From Peribacillus frigoritolerans (GTDB lineage: Bacteria > Bacillota > Bacilli > Bacillales > DSM-1321), in assembly GCF_030676415.1 (NCBI RefSeq), contig NZ_JAUUTW010000007.1, forward strand, positions 62,001 through 126,000: DNA of 64,000 nucleotides, given 5' to 3'. This document shows, in pieces, positions 8,638 to 16,940 of this stretch. Position numbers and translations under genes: made by a program. The notes under the pieces are model-generated. The model was not told the origin of the DNA and made no database searches. It saw nothing but the letters and a program-made list of their open reading frames with translations. Each line of letters begins with the position of its first letter. Position 1 is the stretch's first letter.

Positions 8638-8667
8638 ACTATAGCAGATAACACACCTTATTTGCAA
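8638..8667 (-). promoter_or_regulatory. Promoter of RoxS copy B
   Basis: Minus strand TTGCAA (8662-8667), 18-nt spacer, TATAGT (8638-8643), the same spacing as for copy A. A TGTGAAGTTGCGCA element lies upstream (about 8676-8690). No full Rex palindrome is seen at the start of this copy. Confidence 0.6.
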
Positions 8668-8785
8668 GAACTTTGTGCGCAACTTCACATTATTGTCATA
8701 TTCTTAGAATACTGCTTATTCTTAAACATACTATCTAATAAAGAGCAGATGAGCTTATACTGCTGCCAGGTTGGGGGTGACCACA

Positions 8786-8950
8786 TTGAAAGGCTTTATT
8801 CTACTCATACTCTTGATAGGGTCGCTATTTGTCCAGCTACTCGGTTTCATGAACCTCATTCCTCTGTATTTTACCTCCCCTATTTTATTTTTTGTTTTCT
8901 TCATAATTCTTCATAGCTTAAATCAGAGAAATCGTTTTAAAGGATTATGA
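8786..8950 (+). CDS. Small membrane protein in the yizD position
   Basis: A 54-codon gene starting with TTG after GGGGGTG (6-7 nt spacing). The product is almost wholly hydrophobic: KGFILLILLIGSLFVQLLGF, then a second segment SPILFFVFFIILHSL, and a basic tail NQRNRFKGL. Two membrane passes are likely. It lies between the RoxS copies and the convergent pepF, the place of yizD in B. subtilis; I assign it by position only. Function unknown. A longer overlapping reading frame at 8611-8916 has no ribosome site and was rejected in its favour. Confidence 0.7.
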   Translation: MKGFILLILLIGSLFVQLLGFMNLIPLYFTSPILFFVFFIILHSLNQRNRFKGL

Positions 8951-8969
8951 CGGACATCCATATAAAGAT

Positions 8970-9000
8970 GGAAAGGACCCGAAGTGCTCGGGTCCTTTCC
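8970..9000. terminator. Hairpin between the small membrane gene and pepF
   Basis: Perfect 13-bp stem (GGAAAGGACCCGA with TCGGGTCCTTTCC), loop AGTGC, between convergent genes. T runs on either side are weak. Confidence 0.7.
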
Positions 9001-9005
9001 ACATC

Positions 9006-10823
9006 CTATTTATTCAAAAGTTCTTCCAACTCATTTAATTTTTCTTCGAATACATTCATGGCTTCTTGTACAGGCTCAGCTTTTGTCATATCGACGCCAG
9101 CCTTTTTAAGTACTTCAATCGGATAATCGGAACTTCCTGACTTCAAGAACTCCAGATACCTTTTGACAGCAGGCTCTCCTTCTTCAAGGATTTGCTTGCT
9201 CAATGCTGTTGCTGCACTGATTCCAGTTGCATATTGATAAACATAGTAATTATAGTAGAAGTGTGGAATACGAGCCCACTCCAAACCGATTTCTTCATCA
9301 ATGGTCACGTTCTCGCCAAAGTATTTCTTGTTGAGCTCATAATATTCCTTAGTAAGCATATCCGCTGTCAACGCTTCCCCATTTTGAGCCTTTAAATGAA
9401 TGGTATGTTCAAACTCTGCAAACATCGTTTGTCGGAACAATGTGCCACGGAAACCTTCCAGGTAATGGTTCAGTAAATAGATGCGTTTCTTTTCATCTTC
9501 GATTGAATTCAATAAATAATCATTCAACAGGTTTTCATTACAAGTCGAGGCAACTTCCGCTACAAATATTGAATAATTCCCGTATGGATATGGCTGATGT
9601 TTACGTGTATAGTAGCTATGGACCGAATGCCCAAACTCATGAACGAGCGTAAATAAGTTATTGACGTTATTTTGCCAGTTCATTAAAATATAAGGGTTCG
9701 TCCCGTATGTACCAGAAGAATAGGCACCGCTTCGTTTCCCTTTGTTTTCACGCACATCGACCCAACGGTTTTCAAATCCCTCTTTCAAAACGTTCAAATA
9801 GTCCTCCCCAAGCGGAGCAAGTCCTTTAAGGACATAATCTTTGGCCTCGTCATATGTCACTTCCATCTTCACTTCTTTAACAAGAGGAGTGAATAGATCA
9901 TACATATGAAGTTCATCTAATTGCAGTACTTTTTTACGTAAATCAAGATAACGGTGCAGCAATGGCAAGTTATCATTGACCGTTTTAACGAGATTATCGT
10001 ATACGGTCTCCGGAATGTTATTATTACTTAACGCCGCTTGGCGTGCTGAATCATATTTTCGAACCGTGGCATTGAAGTTGTGGTTTTTCACCTCACCTGA
10101 CAGGGTTGAAGCAAATGTATTACGGAACTCCCCATACTTGCTGTATACCCCTTTAAATGCCTCCTCACGTACACGGCGATCTTCACTCTCAAGAAAACTG
10201 ATATACCTTCCGTGAGTAATTTCCACTTCATTTCCCTCTTCATCCTTGATGGTCGGGAATTTCAAATCGGCATTGTTAAGCATACCGAAAGTATTGCCCG
10301 ATGCATCGAGCACTTCTGATGCTTGCGCCAATAATTCTTCCTGCTCTGCAGATAAGATATGGGGTCTCTGAAGATTAATTTCCTCTAAAGAATGTTTATA
10401 TAATTGCAATTCTTCTTTTTCTTCCAAGAACCCTTCCACTTTGTTTTCGTCAATACTCAATAGTTCAGGAACCATATATGAAAACGCAGCCGCTGCCTGG
10501 GCGTATAAAGCTTTTGCCCGATCCTCCATCCCTTGATAAAAAGGATTGGTTGTATCTTGATCATTGCGCATATGTGAATAAGAATAAACTTTACCTAGCT
10601 TCTCGAATACCTCATCTTGGAGTTGAAGGGCCGCAAATAATTTTTCTGCGCTTTCTCCCAACGTCCCTTTATGTGCCTCCGCTTTCTTGAGGTCTTCCTT
10701 TACCGCCTTGAAGGCAGCTTCCCAATCTTCCTCGGTTGCGAAGATATCTTCCAGTCTCCAAGTATCTTCAGGAGCTATTTCACTTCTTGAAGGTAATGTA
10801 TTCGCTTTTGTTTCCTGTGCCAT
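9006..10823 (-). CDS. pepF: Oligoendopeptidase F (PepF, M3 family)
   Basis: 605 residues, full length for PepF. The M3 zinc motif HEFGHSVHSYY (HExxH) lies near residue 390, with the downstream Glu region typical of the family (VAEVASTCNENLL). Residues about 30-200 are the helical N-terminal domain. PepF cleaves oligopeptides of about 7-17 residues in the cytosol. GGGGAGGAA precedes the ATG. Its position between yizD and coiA matches yjbG of B. subtilis, where it is cotranscribed with coiA; here the gap to coiA is about 190 nt with no terminator, so readthrough from coiA is possible. Confidence 0.95.
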   Translation of the reverse strand: MAQETKANTLPSRSEIAPEDTWRLEDIFATEEDWEAAFKAVKEDLKKAEAHKGTLGESAEKLFAALQLQDEVFEKLGKVYSYSHMRNDQDTTNPFYQGMEDRAKALYAQAAAAFSYMVPELLSIDENKVEGFLEEKEELQLYKHSLEEINLQRPHILSAEQEELLAQASEVLDASGNTFGMLNNADLKFPTIKDEEGNEVEITHGRYISFLESEDRRVREEAFKGVYSKYGEFRNTFASTLSGEVKNHNFNATVRKYDSARQAALSNNNIPETVYDNLVKTVNDNLPLLHRYLDLRKKVLQLDELHMYDLFTPLVKEVKMEVTYDEAKDYVLKGLAPLGEDYLNVLKEGFENRWVDVRENKGKRSGAYSSGTYGTNPYILMNWQNNVNNLFTLVHEFGHSVHSYYTRKHQPYPYGNYSIFVAEVASTCNENLLNDYLLNSIEDEKKRIYLLNHYLEGFRGTLFRQTMFAEFEHTIHLKAQNGEALTADMLTKEYYELNKKYFGENVTIDEEIGLEWARIPHFYYNYYVYQYATGISAATALSKQILEEGEPAVKRYLEFLKSGSSDYPIEVLKKAGVDMTKAEPVQEAMNVFEEKLNELEELLNK

Positions 10824-11012
10824 AAAAAATTCCTCCCCATTCTATAGAAACTTGCCATTGGGCTAACTCGTTAAACCGGATTGAACGCTGCAATGCATCA
10901 TTCGGCGTTCATTCTTTCTTAAAGTTTTTAATTCCCAGCTCTTATTACTATTTCTCCATTAACAAAAATAATCCTGCCATTTCATCTGAATTCAAGATAA
11001 ATAGAGATGTCA

Positions 11013-12221
11013 TCACTGATTATACTGGATATTCCCCTTTTCCATCATCAATTTATGCTTATTATAGAAAAATTTTTCCAAAATTTGAGCTTGATCACTG
11101 GTGAAGGGAAGGGTAAATTCCCTTTCAACTTTAAAAACCCCTTCTTCCAGCTTTGATAGATAACCCAATTGCTCCAAAAGCATGATATATTGACCTACAG
11201 GATACTCGATAGGTTTTTCATTAAGCAATGGAAACGGTCTGAACTTTATTTCCCCTTTTTTTGAACGCTTTCTAAAAATGCGGATAATATCAGCCATAGA
11301 AATCTTTTCCCCTGTTTTTTTCTCTTGAAACACATCCATGTATAACCATGCCTGCCATTCAATCGAGGCAGTTTCGATCAACAGCATCCCTATGACGGGA
11401 ACACCCATTTCAATTGGAAGTGTCGCAGGTGAAATATGATGTAAATAAAGCTCTTCGAAAAAAGGATCGCAACTGCGTGCTGTTTTCACTCGATGGAGGG
11501 ACCAGCCATTTCGTTTATATCTCCACACAGGCAGAAAAGGGAAACGATAGCAGTTTTGGGGCAATGCCCGACTAGGGGGAAGGAGCTTTAAAGAAGCTGT
11601 TGTCAATTCGGCAAAGACGGTTCTAGGGGTAAAAGGAGTGAGGTTCTTCAATACTGATAAATGATCAGTTTCCGGGCAATACATCCAAAGAAACGGATGA
11701 TGGAAGCTGCCGGTGACGAAGAGCCATTGAAAGCGGGATAAACTGAATTCATACAAGCTTTTCTTCTTTAAGAGTTTTGCAGCGAGGATCCAGATTGGCT
11801 TGATGCCTATGCTTTGATAGGCTCTTGTCCTTTCCATGAATTCAATCTCGGGGATAACTGAGCATTGAAATTCTATTGCATAGCGATTACCTCCTATCCT
11901 AACTAAAATATCAGCCCTTTTCTTAATTTCGGGAAGGTAGGCTTCTAGATCCACTTGATAACCATGTGATAATAACCACTGAAACAATTTTCTTTTTCCC
12001 ATTAAATGATAGGCGGATTCCGGTTCTGAAGAAGCACGGCATGAAGAACTATTTTTATGGGCAAAATGCGGGACCCTGACGTTTCCCGCTTTGATGGTCA
12101 ATTCCATCTTGCAGCATGGACAGTAATAATCTGCTGACTTTCTCCATTCTTCAATCACGTTTGCCGGTATCTTTTCAGGGAGGGTAATCCAAGTCCCATC
12201 CTTCTTTATCGCAGTTAGCAT
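11013..12221 (-). CDS. coiA: Competence protein CoiA
   Basis: 402 residues with the CoiA/CoiA-nuclease layout: an N-terminal zinc finger-like part (DYYCPCCKMELTIKAGNVRVPHFAHK with CPxC and H), a nuclease-like core (KKRADILVRIGGNRYAIEFQCSVI, with D, E and Q of a PD-(D/E)xK type) and a less conserved C-terminal half. CoiA is a competence-induced protein acting at the DNA uptake/recombination step. The ATG at 12221 is 6 nt after AGGAGG; an earlier ATG at 12236 overlaps that site. No clear paired ComK boxes were found upstream. Confidence 0.88.
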   Translation of the reverse strand: MLTAIKKDGTWITLPEKIPANVIEEWRKSADYYCPCCKMELTIKAGNVRVPHFAHKNSSSCRASSEPESAYHLMGKRKLFQWLLSHGYQVDLEAYLPEIKKRADILVRIGGNRYAIEFQCSVIPEIEFMERTRAYQSIGIKPIWILAAKLLKKKSLYEFSLSRFQWLFVTGSFHHPFLWMYCPETDHLSVLKNLTPFTPRTVFAELTTASLKLLPPSRALPQNCYRFPFLPVWRYKRNGWSLHRVKTARSCDPFFEELYLHHISPATLPIEMGVPVIGMLLIETASIEWQAWLYMDVFQEKKTGEKISMADIIRIFRKRSKKGEIKFRPFPLLNEKPIEYPVGQYIMLLEQLGYLSKLEEGVFKVEREFTLPFTSDQAQILEKFFYNKHKLMMEKGNIQYNQ

Positions 12222-12280
12222 ACATCTCCTCCTCATCCACTACATTCGCCTGCTTTGATAAGGATTCCTTTTAATCCGCA

Positions 12281-12304
12281 AAAAAAAATGCCTGATCGGC
12301 ATAA
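12281..12304 (-). terminator. Terminator after cls
   Basis: Short stem ATGCC/GGCAT with loop GATCA followed by T8 on the minus strand. Confidence 0.6.
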
Positions 12305-12318
12305 AGGAAAGTTACTAT

Positions 12319-13827
12319 CTAAAGAAGGGGTGAAAGCAATCGGCAAGTGGACTCCAATACTTTCAAACCGAAATTCCGTTTGGAAAACACATCAATCTCC
12401 ACTTCTTGGGATACCTTTATATCTTCCAAAAAATCATTCACCAGCTGCTGAGTACTTTCCGTCCGGTAGAGAAAAGCATTGACTTCGAAATTCAGGTGAA
12501 AGCTTCTCATATCGATATTGGTTGTCCCAATTGATGCCAGTTGGTCATCAACGATGATGATTTTACTATGCATGAAGCCTTCATTATATTGGAATATACG
12601 AACTCCAGAAGCAAGCAATTCGGGAAAATAAGTTCTCGAAGCATGAAATACGATACGTTTATCGGGGTTCTTCGGGACGAGCAGCCTGACATCCAAACCA
12701 CTTAAAGCAGCCACCTTCAATGCTTGTAAGATATCGTCATCAGGAACGAAATACGGGGAGGCAATCCAGACGGACTTTTCTGCTGAAGTGATCATCTTAA
12801 AAAAAATGCTTTTAATGATCGTCCACTCACTATCCGGCCCGCCGCCAATCAATTGAACTCCGCCATGTCCGTGATGATTCGGCAGTCCGGCCATGAGGTA
12901 TTCATCACTTAAAAAACTATTATTGGTGCTATAATACCAATCCTGCAGAAATATGAGCTGTAAAGTCCTGACCGCTTCCCCCTTTATGATAAGATGCGTA
13001 TCCCGCCAAGAACCGAATTTCTGATTTTGTCCCAAATACTCATCCCCAATATTGAGGCCACCGATGAAACCGACAGAGCCATCAATCACAATTATTTTAC
13101 GATGGTTACGAAAGTTGAATTTATTATTTAATAAAGGGAGATGCAACGGACCAAAGGCCACCATTTCGGCTCCCGCACTCCTCAGTTCATCGATATAAGA
13201 GCGAGCTAACTTCCAAGAACCAACCGCATCATAGAGAAATCGGACCTCTACCCCTTCTTTTACTTTTTGTATCAAGATGTCCTTTAGCAGACCGCCAATG
13301 CGGTCATCCCTAACAATATAATATTCTAAATGAATATGATGTCTGGCTTTTTTTAATTCTTCGATGATATTGGAAAATGTCTCCTCACCATTCCTTAAGA
13401 CCCGGGTTTCAGTCGTAAATGAAATAGGGCTATTCCCCAGCCTATTTGCAAGATTGATTAACTGCTGAGGGTTCCCCCCCATTTCCTTAATTCGTTCAAT
13501 ATATTCCGCTTCGCCGCTTATTTTCACGAAGCTCTGTTTATCCAAAAAGTACTTCTTGCGAAATATCCTTTCTTTCCGAAAATTACGTCCAAACAAAAAG
13601 TAAAAAATGAAACCGATGAATGGGAAAGCGACAAAAATAATAAGCCATGTTATGGTCTGGACGGGATCTCGGTTTTCCAGGAAAATGTTGAATCCAATTA
13701 TCACCAAGAAAAAGGACAATATAAGGCTAGAATAAAAAATCAGCCCGCCATGGACGCCATTTATTAGAAAATACCAAGTGCTGACCAACAAGAGAATAAG
13801 CAGACCGATGCCAACTATATTCTTCAC
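12319..13827 (-). CDS. cls: Cardiolipin synthase
   Basis: 502 residues. Two N-terminal membrane segments (about residues 3-25 and 28-75), then two phospholipase D HKD motifs: HRKIIVIDGSVGFIGGLNIGDEY near residue 240 and HSKIIIVDDQLASIGTTNIDMRS near residue 420. Cls condenses two phosphatidylglycerol molecules to cardiolipin and glycerol at the membrane. B. subtilis has no cls between mecA and coiA, while as I recall B. cereus does. Single gene with its own terminator. Confidence 0.93.
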   Translation of the reverse strand: MKNIVGIGLLILLLVSTWYFLINGVHGGLIFYSSLILSFFLVIIGFNIFLENRDPVQTITWLIIFVAFPFIGFIFYFLFGRNFRKERIFRKKYFLDKQSFVKISGEAEYIERIKEMGGNPQQLINLANRLGNSPISFTTETRVLRNGEETFSNIIEELKKARHHIHLEYYIVRDDRIGGLLKDILIQKVKEGVEVRFLYDAVGSWKLARSYIDELRSAGAEMVAFGPLHLPLLNNKFNFRNHRKIIVIDGSVGFIGGLNIGDEYLGQNQKFGSWRDTHLIIKGEAVRTLQLIFLQDWYYSTNNSFLSDEYLMAGLPNHHGHGGVQLIGGGPDSEWTIIKSIFFKMITSAEKSVWIASPYFVPDDDILQALKVAALSGLDVRLLVPKNPDKRIVFHASRTYFPELLASGVRIFQYNEGFMHSKIIIVDDQLASIGTTNIDMRSFHLNFEVNAFLYRTESTQQLVNDFLEDIKVSQEVEIDVFSKRNFGLKVLESTCRLLSPLL

Positions 13828-13905
13828 CTAGACTCCCTCCAATTAATAAACACAGGCACATTTAAAAACCTCCCTGCTAAGGTAAAAAACATTTAGTCTT
13901 GGACG

Positions 13906-13934
13906 AAAAGGCCGATTTCTACTGAAATCGGCCT
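13906..13934 (-). terminator. Terminator after mecA
   Basis: 11-bp perfect stem (AGGCCGATTTC with GAAATCGGCCT), loop of 4, followed by TTTT on the minus strand. Confidence 0.8.
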
Positions 13935-13941
13935 CAACAGT

Positions 13942-14610
13942 CTATGCGAAATATTTATCGACCGTTGTGAAAACATCATTTTCGATAACAATCTTCCCGT
14001 ACTCTTCAAGCATGTGCACCGTTATAGGTGACTCCTGACTATATTCCAATAAAAGACTTAGAACATTATCGATTTCTTCCTCATCAATCTCCGCTTCGGA
14101 AAATTCAATATAAAGATAATATTTATTCTGATAAACATAAAGTTTTGTCGTCCAGTCATCCAAGCCATGACGTTTGCTTAATGAAATGACATCTTCAAAA
14201 TCCTCGAAAGTCGTGATGAATTCAATCATACCATCTTCGAATGTCATGCCGCTTTCTTCATCTTTACCATGAAAATGTTGATCAAGAAGCGTATCCATCT
14301 TGTCTGATACATTCAAATCCCTTAACTTATCATCTGAAAGAGGCAGCTCGAGTTTCTGACCATCTTTGGCAAGCTGGGCTTTTGTGACCAAAACTTCCAA
14401 GCCTTTTTCAAGGGCTTGAACTTGAATCCATAAAGGTCCTTCAATCATGAATTCTTCTTCTTGATGCACTTCATCCATCATTTCCCAAAAAAGTTCCTCA
14501 CTTCGCTCGCGGCTGTACCAAATTTCTTCGCGATCAAAGCCTCTTTCCTCAATATCTATATAGGAAATATAAAATTTAACTGTATCGTCATTAATGCGTT
14601 CGATTTCCAT
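13942..14610 (-). CDS. mecA: Adaptor protein MecA
   Basis: 222 residues with the MecA start MEIERINDDTVKFYISYIDI, an acidic linker (about 100-135) and the C-terminal ClpC-binding domain (about 140-222). MecA targets ComK and other proteins to ClpCP and activates ClpC assembly. It sits between spx and cls and near coiA, so competence control and competence effector genes are neighbours. The 490 bases upstream (14611-15104) hold the spx terminator and AT-rich sequence without a supported gene. Confidence 0.95.
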   Translation of the reverse strand: MEIERINDDTVKFYISYIDIEERGFDREEIWYSRERSEELFWEMMDEVHQEEEFMIEGPLWIQVQALEKGLEVLVTKAQLAKDGQKLELPLSDDKLRDLNVSDKMDTLLDQHFHGKDEESGMTFEDGMIEFITTFEDFEDVISLSKRHGLDDWTTKLYVYQNKYYLYIEFSEAEIDEEEIDNVLSLLLEYSQESPITVHMLEEYGKIVIENDVFTTVDKYFA

Positions 14611-15104
14611 GATTCCCCTCTCCCTTCCTTTCTCATTTTGAAGGGATAATAACCCCCAAGCGAAAATTGCTCTTAAAAGCTCTTTACCCGTAAGTGAATA
14701 CTGTAAATCATGATAGTCATTAAAACAGACTATTTTACATCATTTTATGACAAAACCTTGAAGAAGGGAAATAAAAAACATTACTTATCTAAAAAACAAT
14801 TGTTTGCCTAATATTCCATTCATTCTATAAAAAAATTCATCCGCATGCAACTATCCTAATGCTTTATTTAATTTTTATCCTACTGCCGTTAATGCCTTAT
14901 TATATACATGGCATGATGAGCTGCATTCTTATTTTTTCTTTAAATGATGACAGGTTCAAGGGACCTGCTGCAGCTCAGAAACGTCTGCTGTTACCTATGA
15001 ATCCTGTTATGTTCCCCGTCATTAAGTTAAAAAAATCAGCGAAAAATCGGTTATGTATAAAGAAAAAGCCCTGCACATTTCCTGGCAGAGCTTGAAAGAC
15101 CTTA
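14611..15104. other. Intergenic region between mecA and spx
   Basis: No supported gene. It must contain the mecA promoter; the right end holds the spx terminator. A 78-codon rightward reading frame at 14859-15095 lacks a ribosome site and runs over the terminator, so it is not called. The yjbE gene found here in B. subtilis is absent. Confidence 0.5.
15063..15092 (-). terminator. Terminator after spx
   Basis: AGCTCTGC pairs with GCAGGGCT (one G-T pair) over a 10-nt loop and is followed by T5 on the minus strand. Confidence 0.75.
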
Positions 15105-15500
15105 TTAGTTGACCATACGTTGTGCTTCCCGTAACTGGAAGGTACGAACTTTACGTGGTAAAAATCGTCTTATCTCATCTTCGTTATAACCAACTTGAAG
15201 CCGTTTCTCGTCAAGGATAATTGGACGTCTCAACAGACCTGGATTTTCCTTGATCAATTTATATAATTCTTGAAGAGGCAGGCTCTCTAAATTTACGTTT
15301 AGCTTTTGGAAAGTTTTTGACCGTGTTGAAATGATTTCATCGGTTCCATCTTCTGTCATTCGAAGAATTTCTTTAATCTCATCAATCGTTAACGGTTCTG
15401 AAAAAATGTTTCTTTCTTTATATCCAATCTCATGTTCCTCTAACCATGCTTTTGCTTTTCTGCATGAAGTACAACTAGGTGATGTATATAATGTTACCAT
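15105..15500 (-). CDS. spx: Transcriptional regulator Spx
   Basis: 131 residues of the ArsC/Spx family with the redox switch CTSC (residues about 10-13) and the [24 protein letters not shown] segment. Spx binds the RNA polymerase alpha C-terminal domain and reprograms transcription under disulfide stress; it is degraded by ClpXP with the YjbH adaptor encoded at 7.2-8.1 kb. In B. subtilis spx lies behind yjbC and shares a transcript with it. Here a terminator and 1.4 kb with transposon debris separate the two, so spx probably relies on its own promoter. Confidence 0.96.
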   Translation of the reverse strand: MVTLYTSPSCTSCRKAKAWLEEHEIGYKERNIFSEPLTIDEIKEILRMTEDGTDEIISTRSKTFQKLNVNLESLPLQELYKLIKENPGLLRRPIILDEKRLQVGYNEDEIRRFLPRKVRTFQLREAQRMVN

Positions 15501-16405
15501 GTTTACTCACACTCCCTAAATATAGAATCGGTGATCTATGAGGGGAAATCTACTATTAGTATTCATAAGTACCACTCTAATTTGAAATAATTTTAAATAA
15601 GTATTTCATTTTCTTTATTATACACTAATTTATTTAAAATGAATACCCTTTTTGATATTTGGAAAAATCCTTTTAAACTTCTAGTTTAGCCTGTACTATA
15701 GCTATTTCTGTTTTTTATGTAATACATTAAAACCGCTTTTTCTAATTGAAAATACCTACCCACCATTCTCATTTAACTCTCCATACGGCCCTCATGATTT
15801 TTTAATTAACTCGTTACTTTTATTTACCCCCAATCTTTGTCAATAAACAAGATCATGTTAATATATTTTCTTTAATAAAAAGCAAATTCCTCCTTTTACA
15901 TTAAAAACCATTCTTTTAGCACATATATTTCCAAAAGCAAAAAAGGTAATTCGAAAGAATAAGCGATAAGGGAGCAATCTACCATCCAAGAAGTTATAGA
16001 TATTCATTTTCCTGCAAAATATGCACAATAAGATAAGACAGTTTGCCTACAGTCTAAAAAACGATCTAGTTTTTTTCAGAAATCCGCTCTCTTTCCGCCA
16101 GCTGTCTGCCAACCTTCCTCGCCGCGTCTGTGGGGTCTTGGCTAGCCAGTTTCTCGGCAGGAGTGTCGTAAATTTTCTTCAATCCAGTGTGGGTTTCATC
16201 CCATATTAAACATGAGGGGTAACCACCCTTCTTATAAAATTATGGTTCGTGGTGAGATCATTCGGAACCTCCAGACTGTAGACAAATTGAAAAGACAGTT
16301 TGCATGAATTTTTCTTTGAAAATGTTCGGGTTGTTTTCTGCTGGAGCACTTTTTTCAGCCGTCCACGTAATTTTTCGTCCTTTACCGTACTTTTTTCAAC
16401 AAACT
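15501..16405. other. AT-rich spx upstream region with unidentified repeat debris
   Basis: 15501-16000 is very AT-rich and must hold the spx promoter; I see no gene. From 16037 to 16290 the composition changes. Two copies of a motif close to AGACTGTAGACAAA lie at 16037-16055 (reversed) and 16273-16288 (forward), and the same motif begins the IS1182-like remnant at 36001. Between them, the minus strand has an open stretch (16066-16240) without a start or ribosome site. This looks like a fragment of a dispersed element rather than a gene. Confidence 0.4.
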
Positions 16406-16422
16406 AAAAAGGGCCGGTGAAC

Positions 16423-16921
16423 TGAACTGCCCCCCAATTGTTAGACAACATCTAACAATTGGAGGTGCAGTTTTTTTGACTAAATATACAATAGAAGAAA
16501 AATCAAATGCTGTTTTAGAGTACTAAGAAGGGTTCTCCGATTGATTGCTGGATATAGCCTTTGATCGCTTGGAATCGAAAGATTCACCCATTCTCCATTC
16601 AGATCAGGGCTGGCATTATCAGATGAAACAATCCTCGCATGATTTGAATAAACATAACATTACACAAAGCATGTCCCGCATAGGAAATTGTCTCGATAAT
16701 GCGGTCATTGAAAACTTCTTTGGCTTATTAAAATCCGAATTACTCTATCTTCAAGAATTTGAAAGCATGCATTTCAAACAAGAACTAGAAGAATATATCC
16801 ATTATTACAATCATCAACGAATCAAGGTAAAATTAAAAGGCATGAGCCCGGTAGATTACCGGGTTCATGCCCTCAAGGCTGCCTAAGTAAATAAAGTGTC
16901 TAACTTTTTGGGTTCACTTCA
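16423..16921 (+). mobile_element. IS3-family (IS150-like) element with internal deletion
   Basis: The ends form imperfect terminal inverted repeats: TGAACTGCCCCCCAATTGTT on the left and TGAAGTGAACCCAAAAAGTT as the complement of the right end, both continuing with AGACA. A 3-bp target duplication AAC flanks the element (16420-16422 and 16922-16924), as usual for IS3. The 499-bp length is about one third of a complete copy. The start of orfA and the last third of orfB remain, so it is non-autonomous. Confidence 0.88.
16476..16886 (+). pseudogene. IS3 transposase remnant (orfA start joined to orfB end)
   Basis: TTG at 16476 follows GGAGGTG and reads TKYTIEEKSNAVLEY and then a stop: the first 16 codons of orfA. 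Sequence then jumps to the C-terminal part of orf[11 protein letters not shown] (second Asp of the DDE triad), [17 protein letters not shown] (the Glu), and [19 protein letters not shown] near the end. The first catalytic Asp and the N-terminal helix-turn-helix are deleted, so no active transposase can be made. Confidence 0.88.
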
Positions 16922-16940
16922 AACAACCGGCCCTTTTTTC

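Larger units (their letters stand above)
16406..16938. terminator. yjbC terminator split by an IS element
   Basis: The arms AAAAAGGGCCGGT (16406-16418) and ACCGGCCCTTTTT (16926-16938) are perfect 13-bp complements. If the 499-bp IS and one AAC duplication are removed, they join into a hairpin with the loop GAACA and T/A runs on both sides, just past the yjbC stop codon at 16941. The arms are now about 500 bases apart. Confidence 0.85.

Noticed and set aside
8154..8700. Simple intergenic direct repeat or small peptide genes (for example MGEIFHDQTKGYKFVCDSLHN-like reading of copy A)
   Set aside because: Reading the opposite strand explains the repeat fully as two RoxS/RsaE RNAs with promoters and terminators; the peptide frame is not shared by copy B.
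8611..8916. 101-codon rightward reading frame across the RoxS copy B promoter and the small membrane gene
   Set aside because: No ribosome site, Cys/Tyr-rich unlikely protein, and it overlaps a better supported 54-codon gene in another frame.
12222..12318. ComK boxes before coiA
   Set aside because: Only one poor AAAA-N5-TTTT half was found; the paired boxes required for ComK are not evident.
14859..15095. 78-codon rightward frame between mecA and spx
   Set aside because: No ribosome site, and it runs through the spx terminator.
16021..16209. 62-codon rightward frame ending RSVVNFLQSSVGFIPY
   Set aside because: No ribosome site; lies in probable repeat debris and has an equally open opposite frame.
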